A stretch of 64,000 bases of DNA, from positions 3,534,001 to 3,598,000 of the forward strand of contig NC_079886.1 in NCBI RefSeq assembly GCF_029227915.1. Reading direction: 5' to 3'. Shown here in pieces: positions 25,301-39,800 of this stretch. The position numbers and the translations under genes are program-made. Source of the DNA: Hydractinia symbiolongicarpus. Its lineage: Eukaryota > Cnidaria > Hydrozoa > Anthoathecata > Hydractiniidae. The notes beneath the pieces are model-generated. The model saw only the letters and a list, made by a program, of their open reading frames with translations. It made no database searches and was not told the DNA's origin. Every line of letters starts with the position of its first letter. The first letter of the stretch is position 1.

Positions 25301-28300
25301 ACGATTGACTGTGGGACTTACTTGAACTGATTTTGAACTTTAACTTTATAAATGTGATAACTGAGAGAATTGGACTCCATGCAATAACATTCTTCTTAAA
25401 TTGGCATGATTGAGGGAATTCAGCGATTACACTGGGCGCTGTGGTATCGCTTCATTTAATAATGTAGATAAATAAGTCACTTTTTACTGTGGGTCTAATC
25501 CTAGCCGTTAATTCACGCTGAAGAAATTGAGACAGTTTCAAAAACTACATTTCATTGACTTTCTAACGGTATCAATCCGTTTCTGTTACAACGGTTGCGT
25601 CACATATTCGTACCAACATGTGTTTAGTGATATTTTTCTGATATTACTAGGTTGTATCGCTTTTAACAGTGAAACGATTGACTGTGGGGCTCAATTGAAC
25701 TGATTTTGGACTTTAACGTTATGAGTGTGATAATTGAGACAATTGGACTCCCAGAAATAACAATGTTCTGAATTTGAAATGATTGCTAGAACACAGCGAT
25801 TACACTGGGCGTTGTGGTAGCGCTTCATTTAAAAATGCAGATAAATAAGTGATTTTTTACTGTAGAACCAATCCTAGCCGTTAACGCACGCTGAAGAAAT
25901 AGAGACAGTTTCAAAAACTACATTTCATTGACTTTCTAACGGTATCAGTCCGTTTCACTTCCAACGGTTGCGTCACATATTCGTACCAACATATATTTAT
26001 CGATATTTTTCTGATATTACTAGGTTGCCTCTCCTTAAACAGTGAAACGATTGACTGTGGGACTTAATTGAACTGATTTTGGACTTTACCTTTATAAATG
26101 TGATAATTGAAACAATTGGACTCCAGGAAATAACATTCCTCTTAAATTGGCATGATTGAGGGAACTCAGCGATTACACTGGGCGCTGCGGTATCGCTTCA
26201 TTTAATAATGTAGATAAATAAGTCACTTTTTACTGTGGGTCCAATCCTAGCCGTTATCGCACGCTGAAGAAATTGAGAGAGTTTCAAAAACTACATTTCA
26301 TTGACTTTCTAACTGTATCAGTCCGTTTCACTTCCAACGGTTGCGTCACATATTCGTACCAACATATATTTATCGATATTTTTCTGATATTACTAGGTTG
26401 CCTCTCCTTAAACAGTGAAACGATTGACAGTGGGACTTAATTGAACTGATTTTGGACTTTACCTTTATAAATGTGATAATTGAAACAATTGGACTCCCAG
26501 AAATATCAATGTTCTGAATTTGAAATGATTGCTAGAACACAGCGATTACACTGGGCGTTGTGGTAGCGCTTCATTTAGAAATGCAGATAAATAAGTCATT
26601 TTTTACTGTAGAACCAATCCTAGCCGTTATCGCACGCTGAAGAAATTGAGACAGTTTCAAAAACTACATTTCATTAACTTTCTAACGGTATCAGTCTGTT
26701 TCAGTTACAACAGTTGCGTCAAATATTCGTGCCAACATGGTATTTAGCGATATTTTTCTGATATTACTAGGTTGCATCGCCTTTAACAGTGAAACGATTG
26801 ACTGTGGGTTTACTTGAACTGATTTTGGACTTTAACTTTATAAATGTGATAATTGAGACAATTGGACTCCATGCAATAACATTCTTCTTAAATTGGCATG
26901 ATTGTGGGAACTCAGCGATTACACTGGGCGCTGTGGTATCGCTTCATTTAATAATGTAGATAAATAAGTCACTTTTTACTGTGCGTCCAATCCTAGCCGT
27001 TAATTCACGCTGAAGAAATTGAGACAGTTTCAAAAACTACATTTCATTGACTTTCTAACGGTATCAATCCGTTTCTGTTACAACGGTTGCGTCACATATT
27101 CGTACCAACTTGTGTTTAGTGATATTTTTCTGATATTACTAGGTTGTATCGCTTTTAACAGTGAAACGATTGACTGTGGGGCTCAATTGAACTGATTTTG
27201 GACTTTAACGTTATGAGTGTGATAATTGAGACAATTGGACTCCCAGAAATAACAATGTTCTGAATTTGAAATGATTGCTAGAACACAGCGATTACACTGG
27301 GCAGTGTGGTAGCGCTTCATTTAAAAATGCAGATAAATAAGTGATTTTTTACTGTAGAACCAATCCTAGCCGTTAACGCACGCTGAAGAAATAGAGACAG
27401 TTTCAAAAACTACATTTCATTGACTTTCTAACGGTATCAGTCCGTTTCACATCCAACGGTTGCGTCACATATTCGTACCAACATATATTTATCGACATTT
27501 TTCTGATATTACTAGGTTGCCTCTCCTTAAACAGTGAAACGATTGACTGTGGGACTTAATTGAACTGATTTTGGACTTTACCTTTATAAATGTGATAATT
27601 GAAACAATTGGACTCCAGGAAATAACATTCTTCTTAAATTGGCATGATTGAGGGAACTCAGCGATTACACTGGGCGCTGCGGTATCGCTTCATTTAATAA
27701 TGTAGATAAATAAGTCACTTTTTACTGTGGGTCCAATCCTAGCCGTTATCGCACGCTGAAGAAATTGAGAGAGTTTCAAAAACTACATTTCATTGACTTT
27801 CTAACTGTATCAGTCCGTTTCTGTTACAACGGTTGCGTCACATATTCGTATCAACATGTGTTTATTGATATTTTTCTGATATTACTAGGTTGTATCGCTT
27901 TTAACAGTGAAACGATTGACTGTGGGGCTCAATTGAACTGATTTTGGACTTTAACGTTATAAGTGTGATAATTGAGACAATTGGACTCCCAGAAATAACA
28001 ATGTTCTGAATTTGAAATGATTGCTAGAACACAGCGATTACACTGGGCGTTGTGGTAGCGCTTCATTTAGAAATGCAGATAAATAAGTCATTTTTTACTG
28101 TAGAACCAATCCTAGCCGTTATCGCACGCTGAAGAAATTGAGACAGTTTCAAAAACTACATTTCATTAACTTTCTAACGGTATCAGTCTGTTTCAGTTAC
28201 AACAGTTGCGTCAAATATTCGTGCCAACATGGTATTTAGCGATATTTTTCTGATATTACTAGGTTGCATCGCCTTTAACAGTGAAACGATTGACTGTGGG

Positions 28301-29789
28301 ACTTACTTGAACTGATTTTGGACTTTAACTTTATAAATGTGATAATTGAGACAATTGGACTCCATGCAATAACATTCTTCTTAAATTGGCATGATTGTGG
28401 GAACTCAGCGATTACACTGGGCGCTGTGGTATCGCTTCATTTAATAATGTAGATAAATAAGTCACTTTTTACTGTGCGTCCAATCCTAGCCGTTAATTCA
28501 CGCTGAAGAAATTGAGACAGTTTCAAAAACTACATTTCATTGACTTTCTAACGGTATCAATCCGTTTCTGTTACAACGGTTGCGTCACATATTCGTACCA
28601 ACTTGTGTTTAGTGATATTTTTCTGATATTACTAGGTTGTATCGCTTTTAACAGTGAAACGATTGACTGTGGGGCTCAATTGAACTGATTTTGGACTTTA
28701 ACGTTATGAGTGTGATAATTGAGACAATTGGACTCCCAGAAATAACAATGTTCTGAATTTGAAATGATTGCTAGAACACAGCGATTACACTGGGCAGTGT
28801 GGTAGCGCTTCATTTAAAAATGCAGATAAATAAGTGATTTTTTACTGTAGAACCAATCCTAGCCGTTAACGCACGCTGAAGAAATAGAGACAGTTTCAAA
28901 AACTACATTTCATTGACTTTCTAACGGTATCAGTCCGTTTCACATCCAACGGTTGCGTCACATATTCGTACCAACATATATTTATCGACATTTTTCTGAT
29001 ATTACTAGGTTGCCTCTCCTTAAACAGTGAAACGATTGACTGTGGGACTTAATTGAACTGATTTTGGACTTTACCTTTATAAATGTGATAATTGAAACAA
29101 TTGGACTCCAGGAAATAACATTCTTCTTAAATTGGCATGATTGAGGGAACTCAGCGATTACACTGGGCGCTGCGGTATCGCTTCATTTAATAATGTAGAT
29201 AAATAAGTCACTTTTTACTGTGGGTCCAATCCTAGCCGTTATCGCACGCTGAAGAAATTGAGAGAGTTTCAAAAACTACATTTCATTGACTTTCTAACTG
29301 TATCAGTCCGTTTCTGTTACAACGGTTGCGTCACATATTCGTATCAACATGTGTTTATTGATATTTTTCTGATATTACTAGGTTGTATCGCTTTTAACAG
29401 TGAAACGATTGACTGTGGGGCTCAATTGAACTGATTTTGGACTTTAACGTTATAAGTGTGATAATTGAGACAATTGGACTCCCAGAAATAACAATGTTCT
29501 GAATTTGAAATGATTGCTAGAACACAGCGATTACACTGGGCGTTGTGGTAGCGCTTCATTTAGAAATGCAGATAAATAAGTCATTTTTTACTGTAGAACC
29601 AATCCTAGCCGTTATCGCACGCTGAAGAAATTGAGACAGTTTCAAAAACTACATTTCATTAACTTTCTAACGGTATCAGTCTGTTTCAGTTACAACAGTT
29701 GCGTCAAATATTCGTGCCAACATGGTATTTAGCGATATTTTTCTGATATTACTAGGTTGCATCGCCTTTAACAGTGAAACGATTGACTG
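25301..29789. repeat. 4-monomer higher-order repeat of the right subfamily, about 1,493 bp, three copies
   Basis: Monomers follow the order hybrid (CATGCAATAACATTC), A (CTCCCAGAAATAAC), second hybrid (CTCCAGGAAATAAC after TTGCCTCTCC), A. The marker TTCGTGCCAACATGG is at about 26728, 28220 and 29713, spacing 1,492-1,493 bp. Copies 2 and 3 (about 26804-28296 and 28297-29789) are nearly identical, while copy 1 is more diverged. This is where the left subfamily gives way to the right one. Confidence 0.88.
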
Positions 29790-32700
29790 TGGGACTTACT
29801 TGAACTGATTTTGGACTTTAACTTTATAAATGTGATAATTGAGACAATTGGACTCCATGCAATAACATTCTTCTTAAATTGGCATGATTGAGGGAACTCA
29901 GCGATTACACTGGGCGCTGTGGTATCGCTTCATTTAATAATGTAGATAAATAAGTCACTTTTTATTGTGGGTCCAATCCTAGCCGTTAATTCACGCTGAA
30001 GAAATTGAGAAAGTTTCAAAAACTAAATTTCATTGACTTTCTAACGGTATCAGTCCGTTTCTGTTACAACGGTTGCGTCACATATGTGTACCAACATGTG
30101 TTTAGCGATGTTTTTCTGATATTATTAGGTTGTATCGCTTTTAACAGTGAAACGATTGACTGTAGGACTTATATGAACTGATTTTAGACTTTAACTTTAT
30201 AAATCTGATAATTGAGACAATTGGACTCCAAGAAATAACAATGTTCTGAATTTGACATGATTGCTAGAATTTAGCAATTACACTGGGCGCTGTGGTAGCG
30301 CTTCATTTAAAAATGCACTTAAATAAGTCTTTTTTTTACTGTAGGACCAATCCTAGCCGTTATCGCACGCTGAAGAGAGATTCAAAAACTACATTTCATT
30401 GACTTTCTAACAGTATCAGTCCGTTTGAGTTACAACGGTTGCGTCACATATTCGTACCAACATGTATTTAGCGATATTTTTCTGATATTACTAGGTTGCA
30501 TCGCCTTTAACAGTGAAACGATTGACTGTGGGACTTACTTGAACTGATTTTGGACTTTAACTTTAACTTTATAAATGTGATAATTGAGACAATTGGACTC
30601 CATGCAATAACATTCTTCTTAAATTGGCATGATTGAGGGAACTCAGCGATTACACTGGGCGCTGTGGTATCGCTTCATTTAATAATGTAGATAAATAAGT
30701 CACTTTTTACTGTGCGTCCAATCCTAGCCGTTAATTCACGCTGAAGAAATTGAGACAGTTTCAAAAACTACATTTCATTGACTTTCTAACGGTATCAATC
30801 CGTTTCTGTTACAACGGTTGCGTCACATATTCGTACCAACATGTGTTTAGTGATATTTTTCTGATATTACTAGGTTGTATCGCTTTTAACAGTGAAACGA
30901 TTGACTGTGGGGCTCAATTGAACTGATTTTGGACTTTAACGTTATGAGTGTGATAATTGAGACAATTGGACTCCCAGAAATAACAATGTTCTGAATTTGA
31001 AATGATTGCTAGAACACAGCGATTACACTGGGCGTTGTGGTAGCGCTTCATTTTGAAAATGCAGATAAATAAGTGATTTTTTACTGTAGAACCAATCCTA
31101 GCCGTTAACGCACGCTGAAGAAATAGAGACAGTTTCAAAAACTACATTTCATTGACTTTCTAACGGTAACAGTCCGTTTCACTTCCAACGGTTGCGTCAC
31201 ATATTCGTACCAACATATATTTATCGATATTTTTCTGATATTACTAGGTTGCCTCTCCTTAAACAGTGAAACGATTGACTGTGGGACTTAATTGAACTGA
31301 TTTTGGACTTTACCTTTATAAATGTGATAATTGAAACAATTGGACTCCAGGAAATAACATTCTTCTTAAATTGGCATGATTGAGGGAACTCAGCGATTAC
31401 ACTGGGCGCTGCGGTATCGCTTCATTTAATAATGTAGATAAATAAGTCACTTTTTACTGTGGGTCCAATCCTAGCCGTTATCGCACGCTGAAGAAATTGA
31501 GAGAGTTTCAAAAACTACATTTCATTGACTTTCTAACTGTATCAGCTCCGTTTCTGTTACAACGGTTGCGTCACATATTCGTACCAACATGTGTTTATTG
31601 ATATTTTTCTGATATTACTAGGTTGTATCGCTTTTAACAGTGAAACGATTGACTGTGGGGCTCAATTGAACTGATTTTGGACTTTAACGTTATAAGTGTG
31701 ATAATTGAGACAATTGGACTCCCAGAAATATCAATGTTCTGAATTTGAAATGATTGCTAGAACACAGCGATTACACTGGGCGTTGTGGTAGCGCTTCATT
31801 TAGAAATGCAGATAAATAAGTCATTTTTTACTGTAGAACCAATCCTAGCCGTTATCGCACGCTGAAGAAATTGAGACAGTTTCAAAAACTACATTTCATT
31901 AACTTTCTAACGGTATCAGTCTGTTTCAGTTACAACAGTTGCGTCAAATATTCGTGCCAACATGGTATTTAGCGATATTTTTCTGATATTACTAGGTTGC
32001 ATCGCCTTTAACAGTGAAACGATTGACTGTGGGACTTACTTGAACTGATTTTGGACTTTAACTTTATAAATGTGATAATTGAGACAATTGGACTCCATGC
32101 AATAACATTCTTCTTAAATTGGCATGATTGAGGGAACTCAGCGATTACACTGGGCGCTGTGGTATCGCTTCATTTAATAATGTAGATAAATAAGTCACTT
32201 TTTACTGTGGGTCCAATCCTAGCCGTTAATTCACGCTGAAGAAATTGAGACAGTTTCAAAAACTACATTTCATTGACTTTCTAACGGTATCAGTCCGTTT
32301 CTGTTACAACGGTTGCGTCACATATGTGTACCAACATGTGTTTAGCGATGTTTTTCTGATATTATTAGGTTGTATCGCTTTTAACAGTGAAACGATTGAC
32401 TGTAGGACTTATATGAACTGATTTTAGACAATAACTTTATAAATGTGATAATTGAGACAATTGGACTCCAAGAAATAACAATGTTCTGAATTTGACATGA
32501 TTGCTAGAATTTAGCAATTACACTGGGCGCTGTGGTAGCGCTTCATTTAAAAATGCACTTAAATAAGTCTTTTTTTACTGTAGGACCAATCCTAGCCGTT
32601 ATCGCACGCTGAAGAGAGATTCAAAAACTACATTTCATTGACTTTCTAACAGTATCAGTCCGTTTGAGTTACAACGGTTGCGTCACATATGTGTACCAAC

Positions 32701-34640
32701 ATGTGTTTAGCGATGTTTTTCTGATATTATTAGGTTGTATCGCTTTTAACAGTGAAACGATTGACTGTAGGACTTATATGAACTGATTTTAGACTTTAAC
32801 TTTATAAATGTGATAATTGAGACAATTGGACTCCAAGAAATAACAATGTTCTGAATTTGACATGATTGCTAGAATTTAGCAATTACACTGGGCGCTGTGG
32901 TAGCGCTTCATTTAAAAATGCACTTAAATAAGTCTTTTTTTACTGTAGGACCAATCTTAGCCGTTATCGCACGCTGAAGAGAGATTCAAAAACTACATTT
33001 CATTGACTTTCTAACAGTATCAGTCCGTTTGAGTTACAACGGTTGCGTCACATATTCGTACCAACATGTATTTAGCGATATTTTTCTGATATTACTAGGT
33101 TGCATCGCCTTTAACAGTGAAACGATTGACTGTGGGACTTACTTGAACTGATTTTGGACTTTAACTTTAACTTTAAAAATGTGATAATTGAGACAATTGG
33201 ACTCCATGCAATAACATTCTTCTTAAATTGGCATGATTGAGGGAACTCAGCGATTACACTGGGCGCTGTGGTATCGCTTTATTTAATAATGTAGATAAAT
33301 AAGTCACTTTTTACTGTGGGTCCAATCCTAGCCGTTATCGCACGCTGAAGAAATTGAGACAGTTTCAAAAACTACATTTCATTGACTTTCTAACTGTATC
33401 AGTCCGTTTCTGTTACAACGGTTGCGTCACATATTCGTACCAACATGTGTTTATTGATATTTTTCTGATATTACTAGGTTGTATCGCTTTTAACAGTGAA
33501 ACGATTGACTGTGGGGCTCAATTGAACTGAATTTGGACTTTAACGTTATCAGTGTGATAATTGAGACAATTGGACTCCCAGAAATAACAATGTTCTGAAT
33601 TTGAAATGATTGCTAGAACACAGCGATTACACTGGGCGTTGTGGTAGCGCTTCATTTAAAATGGCAGATAAATAAGTCATTTTTTACTGTAGAACCAATC
33701 CTAGCCGTTAACGCACGCTGAAGAAATAGAGACAGCTTCAAAAACTACATTTCATTGACTTTCTAACGGTATCAGTCTGTTTCACTTCCAACGGTTGCGT
33801 CACATATTCGTACCAACATATATTTATCGATATTTTTCTGATATTACTAGGTTGCCTCTCCTTAAACAGTGAAACGATTGACTGTGGGACTTAATTGAAC
33901 TGATTTTGGACTTTACCTTTATAAATGTGATAATTGAAACAATTGGAATCCAGGAAATAACATTCTTCTTAAATTGGCATGATTGAGGGAACTCAGCGAT
34001 TACACTGGGCGCTGCGGTATTGCTTCATTTAATAATGTAGATAAATAAGTCACTTTTTACTGTGGGTCCAATCCTAGCCGTTATCGCACGCTGAAGAAAT
34101 TGAGACAGTTTCAAAAACTACATTTCATTGACTTTCTAACTGTATCAGTCCGTTTCTGTTACAACGGTTGCGTCACATATTCGTACCAACATGTGTTTAT
34201 TGATATTTTTCTGATATTACTAGGTTGTATCGCTTTTAACAGTGAAACGATTGACTGTGGGGCTCAATTGAACTGATTTTGGACTTTAACGTTATAAGTG
34301 TGATAATTGAGACAATTGGACTCCCAGAAATAACAATGTTCTGAATTTGAAATGATTGCTAGAACACAGCGATTACACTGGGCGTTGTGGTAGCGCTTCA
34401 TTTAGAAATGCAGATAAATAAGTCATTTTTTACTGTAGAACCAATCCTAGCCGTTATCGCACGCTGAAGAAATTGAGACAGTTTCAAAAACTACATTTTA
34501 TTGACTTTCTAACGGTATCAGTCTGTTTCAGTTACAACAGTTGCGTCAAATATTCGTACCAACATGGTATTTAGCGATATTTTTCTGATATTACTAGGTT
34601 GCATCGCTTTTAACAGTGAAACGATTGACTGTAGGACTTA
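29790..34640. repeat. Satellite, rearranged right-type higher-order repeats
   Basis: The 4-mer order of the preceding block continues (one further copy at about 30540-32040) but is interrupted by a third monomer class with CTTATATGAACTG, ATATGTGTACCAAC and the shortened GCTGAAGAGAGATTC, present near 30160-30400, 32400-32630 and 32760-33000. Two such monomers stand in tandem at 32400-33000. Some hybrid monomers carry an extra TTTAAC (30550, 33163). No other sequence type is present. Confidence 0.8.
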
Positions 34641-35380
34641 CTTGAACTGATTTTGGACTTTACCTTTATAAATGTGATAATTGAAACAATTGGACTCCAT
34701 GAAATAACATTCTTCTTAAATTGGCATGATTGCCGGAACTCAGTGGTTAAACTGGGCGCTGTGGTAGCGCTTCATTTAACAATGTAGATATATAAGTCAT
34801 TTTTTACTGTGGGACTAATCCTAGCCGTTATCGCACGCCGAAAAAGTTGAGACATTTTCGAAAACAACATTTCATTGATTTTCTAACGGTATCATTCCGT
34901 TTCAGTTAGAACGCTTGGGTTACATTTTCGTACCAACAGGTGCTTAGCGATATTATTCTGATATTACTAGGTAGCCTCGCCTTAAACAGTGAAACGATTG
35001 ACTGTGGGACTTAATTGAACTGATTTTGGAGTGTGAGCTTACAAATGTGATGAATGAGACAATTGGACTCCATGAAATAACATTCTTCTTAAATTGGCAT
35101 GATTGCCGGAACTCAGCGATTAAACTGGGCGCTGTGGTAGCGCTTCATTTAAAAATGTAGATAAATAACTCATTTTTTACTGTTGGACCAATCCTAGCCG
35201 TTATCGCACGCTGAAGAAATTGAGACAGTTTCAAAAACTACATTTCATTGACTTTCTAACGGTATCAGTCCGTTTCAGTTACAACAGTTGCGTCAAATAT
35301 TCGTACCAACATGGTATTTAGCGATATTTTTCTGATATTACTAGGTTGCATCGCTTTTAACAGTGAAACGATTGACTGTA
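34641..35380. repeat. Satellite, diverged monomer pair
   Basis: Two monomers, one with the variant ATCATTCCGTTTCAG and GGGTTACATTTTCGTACC (near 34890-34935), which recurs near 39007 and 40501. They connect the rearranged 4-mer region to the 752-bp dimer. Nothing else is seen. Confidence 0.75.
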
Positions 35381-36884
35381 GGATTTACTTGAACTGATTT
35401 TTGGACTTTACCTTTATAAATGTGATAATTGAAACAATTGGGCTCCATGAAATAACATTCTTCTTAAATTGGCATGATTGCCGGAACTCAGCGATTACAC
35501 TGGGCGCTGTGGTATCGCTTCATTTAAAAATGCAGATAAATAAGTCATTTTTTACTGTAGAACCAATCCTAGCCGTTAACGCACGCTGAAGAAATAGAGA
35601 CAGTTTCAAAAACTACATTTCATTGACTTTCTAACGGTATCAGTCTGTTTCACTTCCAACGGTTGCGTCACATATTCGTACCAACATATATTTATCGATA
35701 TTTTTCTGATATTACTAGGTTGCCTCTCCTTAAACAGTGAAACGATTGACTGTGGGACTTAATTGAACTGATTTTGGACTTTAACTTTAACTTTATAAAT
35801 GTGATAATTGAGACAATTGGACTCCATGCAATAACATTCTTCTTAATTGGCATGATTGAGGGAACTCAGCGATTACAGTGGGCGCTGTGGTATCGCTTCA
35901 TTTAATAATGTAGATAAATAAGTCACTTTTTACTGTGGGTCCAATCCTAGCCGTTAATTCACGCTGAAGAAATTGAGACAGTTTCAAAAACTACATTTCA
36001 TTGACTTTCTAACGGTATCAGTCCGTTTCTGTTACAACGGTTGCGTCACATATGTGTACCAACATGTGTTTAGCGATGTTTTTCTGATATTATTAGGTTG
36101 TATCGCTTTTAACAGTGAAACGATTGACTGTAGGATTTACTTGAACTGATTTTTGGACTTTACCTTTATAAATGTGATAATTGAAACAATTGGGCTCCAT
36201 GAAATAACATTCTTCTTAAATTGGCATGATTGCCGGAACTCAGCGATTACACTGGGCGCTGTGGTATCGCTTCATTTAAAAATGCAGATAAATAAGTCAT
36301 TTTTTACTGTAGAACCAATCCTAGCCGTTAACGCACGCTGAAGAAATAGAGACAGTTTCAAAAACTACATTTCATTGACTTTCTAACGGTATCAGTCTGT
36401 TTCACTTCCAACGGTTGCGTCACATATTCGTACCAACATATATTTATCGATATTTTTCTGATATTACTAGGTTGCCTCTCCTTAAACAGTGAAACGATTG
36501 ACTGTGGGACTTAATTGAACTGATTTTGGACTTTAACTTTAACTTTATAAATGTGATAATTGAGACAATTGGACTCCATGCAATAACATTCTTCTTAATT
36601 GGCATGATTGAGGGAACTCAGCGATTACAGTGGGCGCTGTGGTATCGCTTCATTTAATAATGTAGATAAATAAGTCACTTTTTACTGTGGGTCCAATCCT
36701 AGCCGTTAATTCACGCTGAAGAAATTGAGACAGTTTCAAAAACTACATTTCATTGACTTTCTAACGGTATCAGTCCGTTTCTGTTACAACGGTTGCGTCA
36801 CATATGTGTACCAACATGTGTTTAGCGATGTTTTTCTGATATTATTAGGTTGTATCGCTTTTAACAGTGAAACGATTGACTGTA
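35381..36884. repeat. 2-monomer repeat, two copies, 752 bp
   Basis: GGATTTACTTGAACTG lies at 35381 and 36133, a spacing of 752 bp. This is 746 bp plus a net 6 bp: the second monomer of each pair has an extra TTTAAC (ACTTTAACTTTAACTTTA), and a T gained in the first monomer (GATTTTTGGAC) is balanced by an A lost in CTTCTTAATTGGC. I saw no differences between the copies in the stretches compared, so the duplication is recent or an assembly duplicate. Confidence 0.9.
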
Positions 36885-39800
36885 GGACTTATATGAACTG
36901 ATTTTAGACTTTAACTTTATAAATGTGATAATTGAGACAATTGGACTCCAAGAAATAACAATGTTCTGAATTTGACATGATTGCTAGAATTTAGCAATTA
37001 CACTGGGCGCTGTGGTAGCGCTTCATTTAAAAATGCACTTAAATAAGTCTTTTTTTACTGTAGGACCAATCTTAGCCGTTATCGCACGCTGAAGAGAGAT
37101 TCAAAAACTACATTTCATTGACTTTCTAACAGTATCAGTCCGTTTGAGTTACAACGGTTGCGTCACATATTCGTACCAACATGTATTTAGCGATATTTTT
37201 CTGATATTACTAGGTTGCATCGCCTTTAACAGTGAAACGATTAACTGTGGGACTTACTTGAACTGATTTTGGACTTTAACTTTAACTTTAAAAATGTGAT
37301 AATTGAGACAATTGGACTCCATGCAATAACATTCTTCTTAAATTGGCATGATTGAGGGAACTCAGCGATTACACTGGGCGCTGTGGTATCGCTTCATTTA
37401 ATAATGTAGATAAATAAGTCACTTTTTACTGTGGGTCCAATCCTAGCCGTTATCGCACGCTGAAGAAATTGAGACAGTTTCAAAAACTACATTTCATTGA
37501 CTTTCAAACTGTATCAGTCCGTTTCTGTTACAACGGTTGCGTCACATATTCGTACCAACATGTGTTTATTGATATTTTTCTGATATTACTAGGTTGTATC
37601 GTTTTAACAGTGAAACGATTGACTGTGGGGCTCAATTGAACTGAATTTGGACTTTAACGTTATCAGTGTGATAATTGAGACAATTGGACTCCCAGAAATA
37701 ACAATGTTCTGAATTTGAAATGATTGCTAGAACACAGCGATTACACTGGGCGTTGTGGTAGCGCTTCATTTAAAAATGCAGATAAATAAGTCATTTTTTA
37801 CTGTAGAACCAATCCTAGCCTTTAACGCACGCTGAAGAAATAGAGACAGTTTCAAAAACTACATTTTATTGACTTTCTAACGGTATCAGTCTGTTTCACT
37901 TCCAACGGTTGCGTCACATATTCGTACCAACATATATTTATCGATATTTTTCTGATATTACTAGGTTGCCTCTCCTTAAACAGTGAAACGATTGACTGTG
38001 GGACTTAATTGAACTGATTTTGGACTTTACCTTTATAAATGTGATAATTGAAACAATTGGAATCCAGGAAATAACATTCTTCTTAAATTGGCATGATTGA
38101 GGGAACTCAGCGATTACACTGGGCGCTGCGGTATTGCTTCATTTAATAATGTAGATAAATAAGTCACTTTTTACTGTGGGTCCAATCCTAGCCGTTATCG
38201 CACGCTGAAGAAATTGAGACAGTTTCAAAAACTACATTTCATTGACTTTCTAACTGTATCAGTCCGTTTCTGTTACAACGGTTGCGTCACATATTCGTAC
38301 CAACATGTGTTTATTGATATTTTTCTGATATTACTAGGTTGTATCGCTTTTAACAGTGAAACGATTGACTGTGGGGATCAATTGAACTGATTTTGGACTT
38401 TAACGTTATAAGTGTGATAATTGAGACAATTGGACTCCCAGAAATAACAATGTTCTGAATTTGAAATGATTGCTAGAACACAGCGATTATACTGGGCGTT
38501 GTGGTAGCGCTTCATTTAGAAATGCAGATAAATAAGTTATTTTTTACTGTAGAACCAATCCTAGCCGTTATCGCACGCTGAAGAAATTGAGACAGTTTCA
38601 AAAACTACATTTCATTGACTTTCTAACGGTATCAGTCTGTTTCAGTTACAACAGTTGCGTCAAATATTCGTACCAACATGGTATTTAGCGATATTTTTCT
38701 GATATTACTAGATTGCATCGCTTTTAACAGTGAAACGATTGACTGTAGGACTTACTTGAACTGATTTTGGACTTTACCTTTATAAATGTGATAATTGAAA
38801 CAATTGGACTCCATGAAATAACATTCTTCTTAAATTGGCGTGATTGCCGGAACTCAGTGGTTAAACTGGGCGCTGTGGTAGCGCTTCATTTAACAATGTA
38901 GATATATAAGTCATTTTTTACTGTGGGACTAATCCTAGCCGTTATCGCACGCCGAAAAAGTTGAGACATTTTCGAAAACAACATTTCATTGATTTTCTAA
39001 CGGTATCATTCCGTTTCAGTTAGAACGCTTGGGTTACATTTTCGTACCAACATGTCCTTAGCGATATTATTCTGATATTACTAGGTTGCATCGCTTTTAA
39101 CAGTGAAACGATTGACTGTAGGATTTACTTGAACTGATTTTTGGACTTTACCTTTATAAATGTGATAATTGAAACAATTGGGCTCCATGAAATAACATTC
39201 TTCTTAAATTGGCATGATTGCCGGAACTCAGCGATTACACTGGGTGCTGTGGTAGCGCTTCATTTAAAAATGTAGATATGTAAGTCATTTTTTACTGTGG
39301 GACCAATCCTAGCCGTTATCGCACGCTGAAGAAATTGAGACAGTTTCAAAAACTACATTTCATTGACTTTCTAACAGCATCAGTCCGTTTCTGTTACAAC
39401 GGTTGCGTCACATATTCGTACCAACATATATTTATCGATATTTTTCTGATATTACTAGGTTGCCTCTCCTTAAACAGTGAAACGATTGACTGTGGGACTT
39501 AATTGAACTGATTTTGGACTTTACCTTTATAAATGTGATAATTGAAACAATTGGAATCCAGGAAATAACATTCTTCTTAAATTGGCATGATTGAGGGAAC
39601 TCAGCGATTACACTGGGCGCTGCCGTATTGCTTCATTTAATAATGTAGATAAATAAGTCACTTTTTACTGTGGGTCCAATCCTAGCCGTTATCGCACGCT
39701 GAAGAAATTGAGACAGTTTCAAAAACTACATTTCATTGACTTTCTAACTGTATCAGTCCGTTTCTGTTACAACGGTTGCGTCACATATTCGTACCAACAT

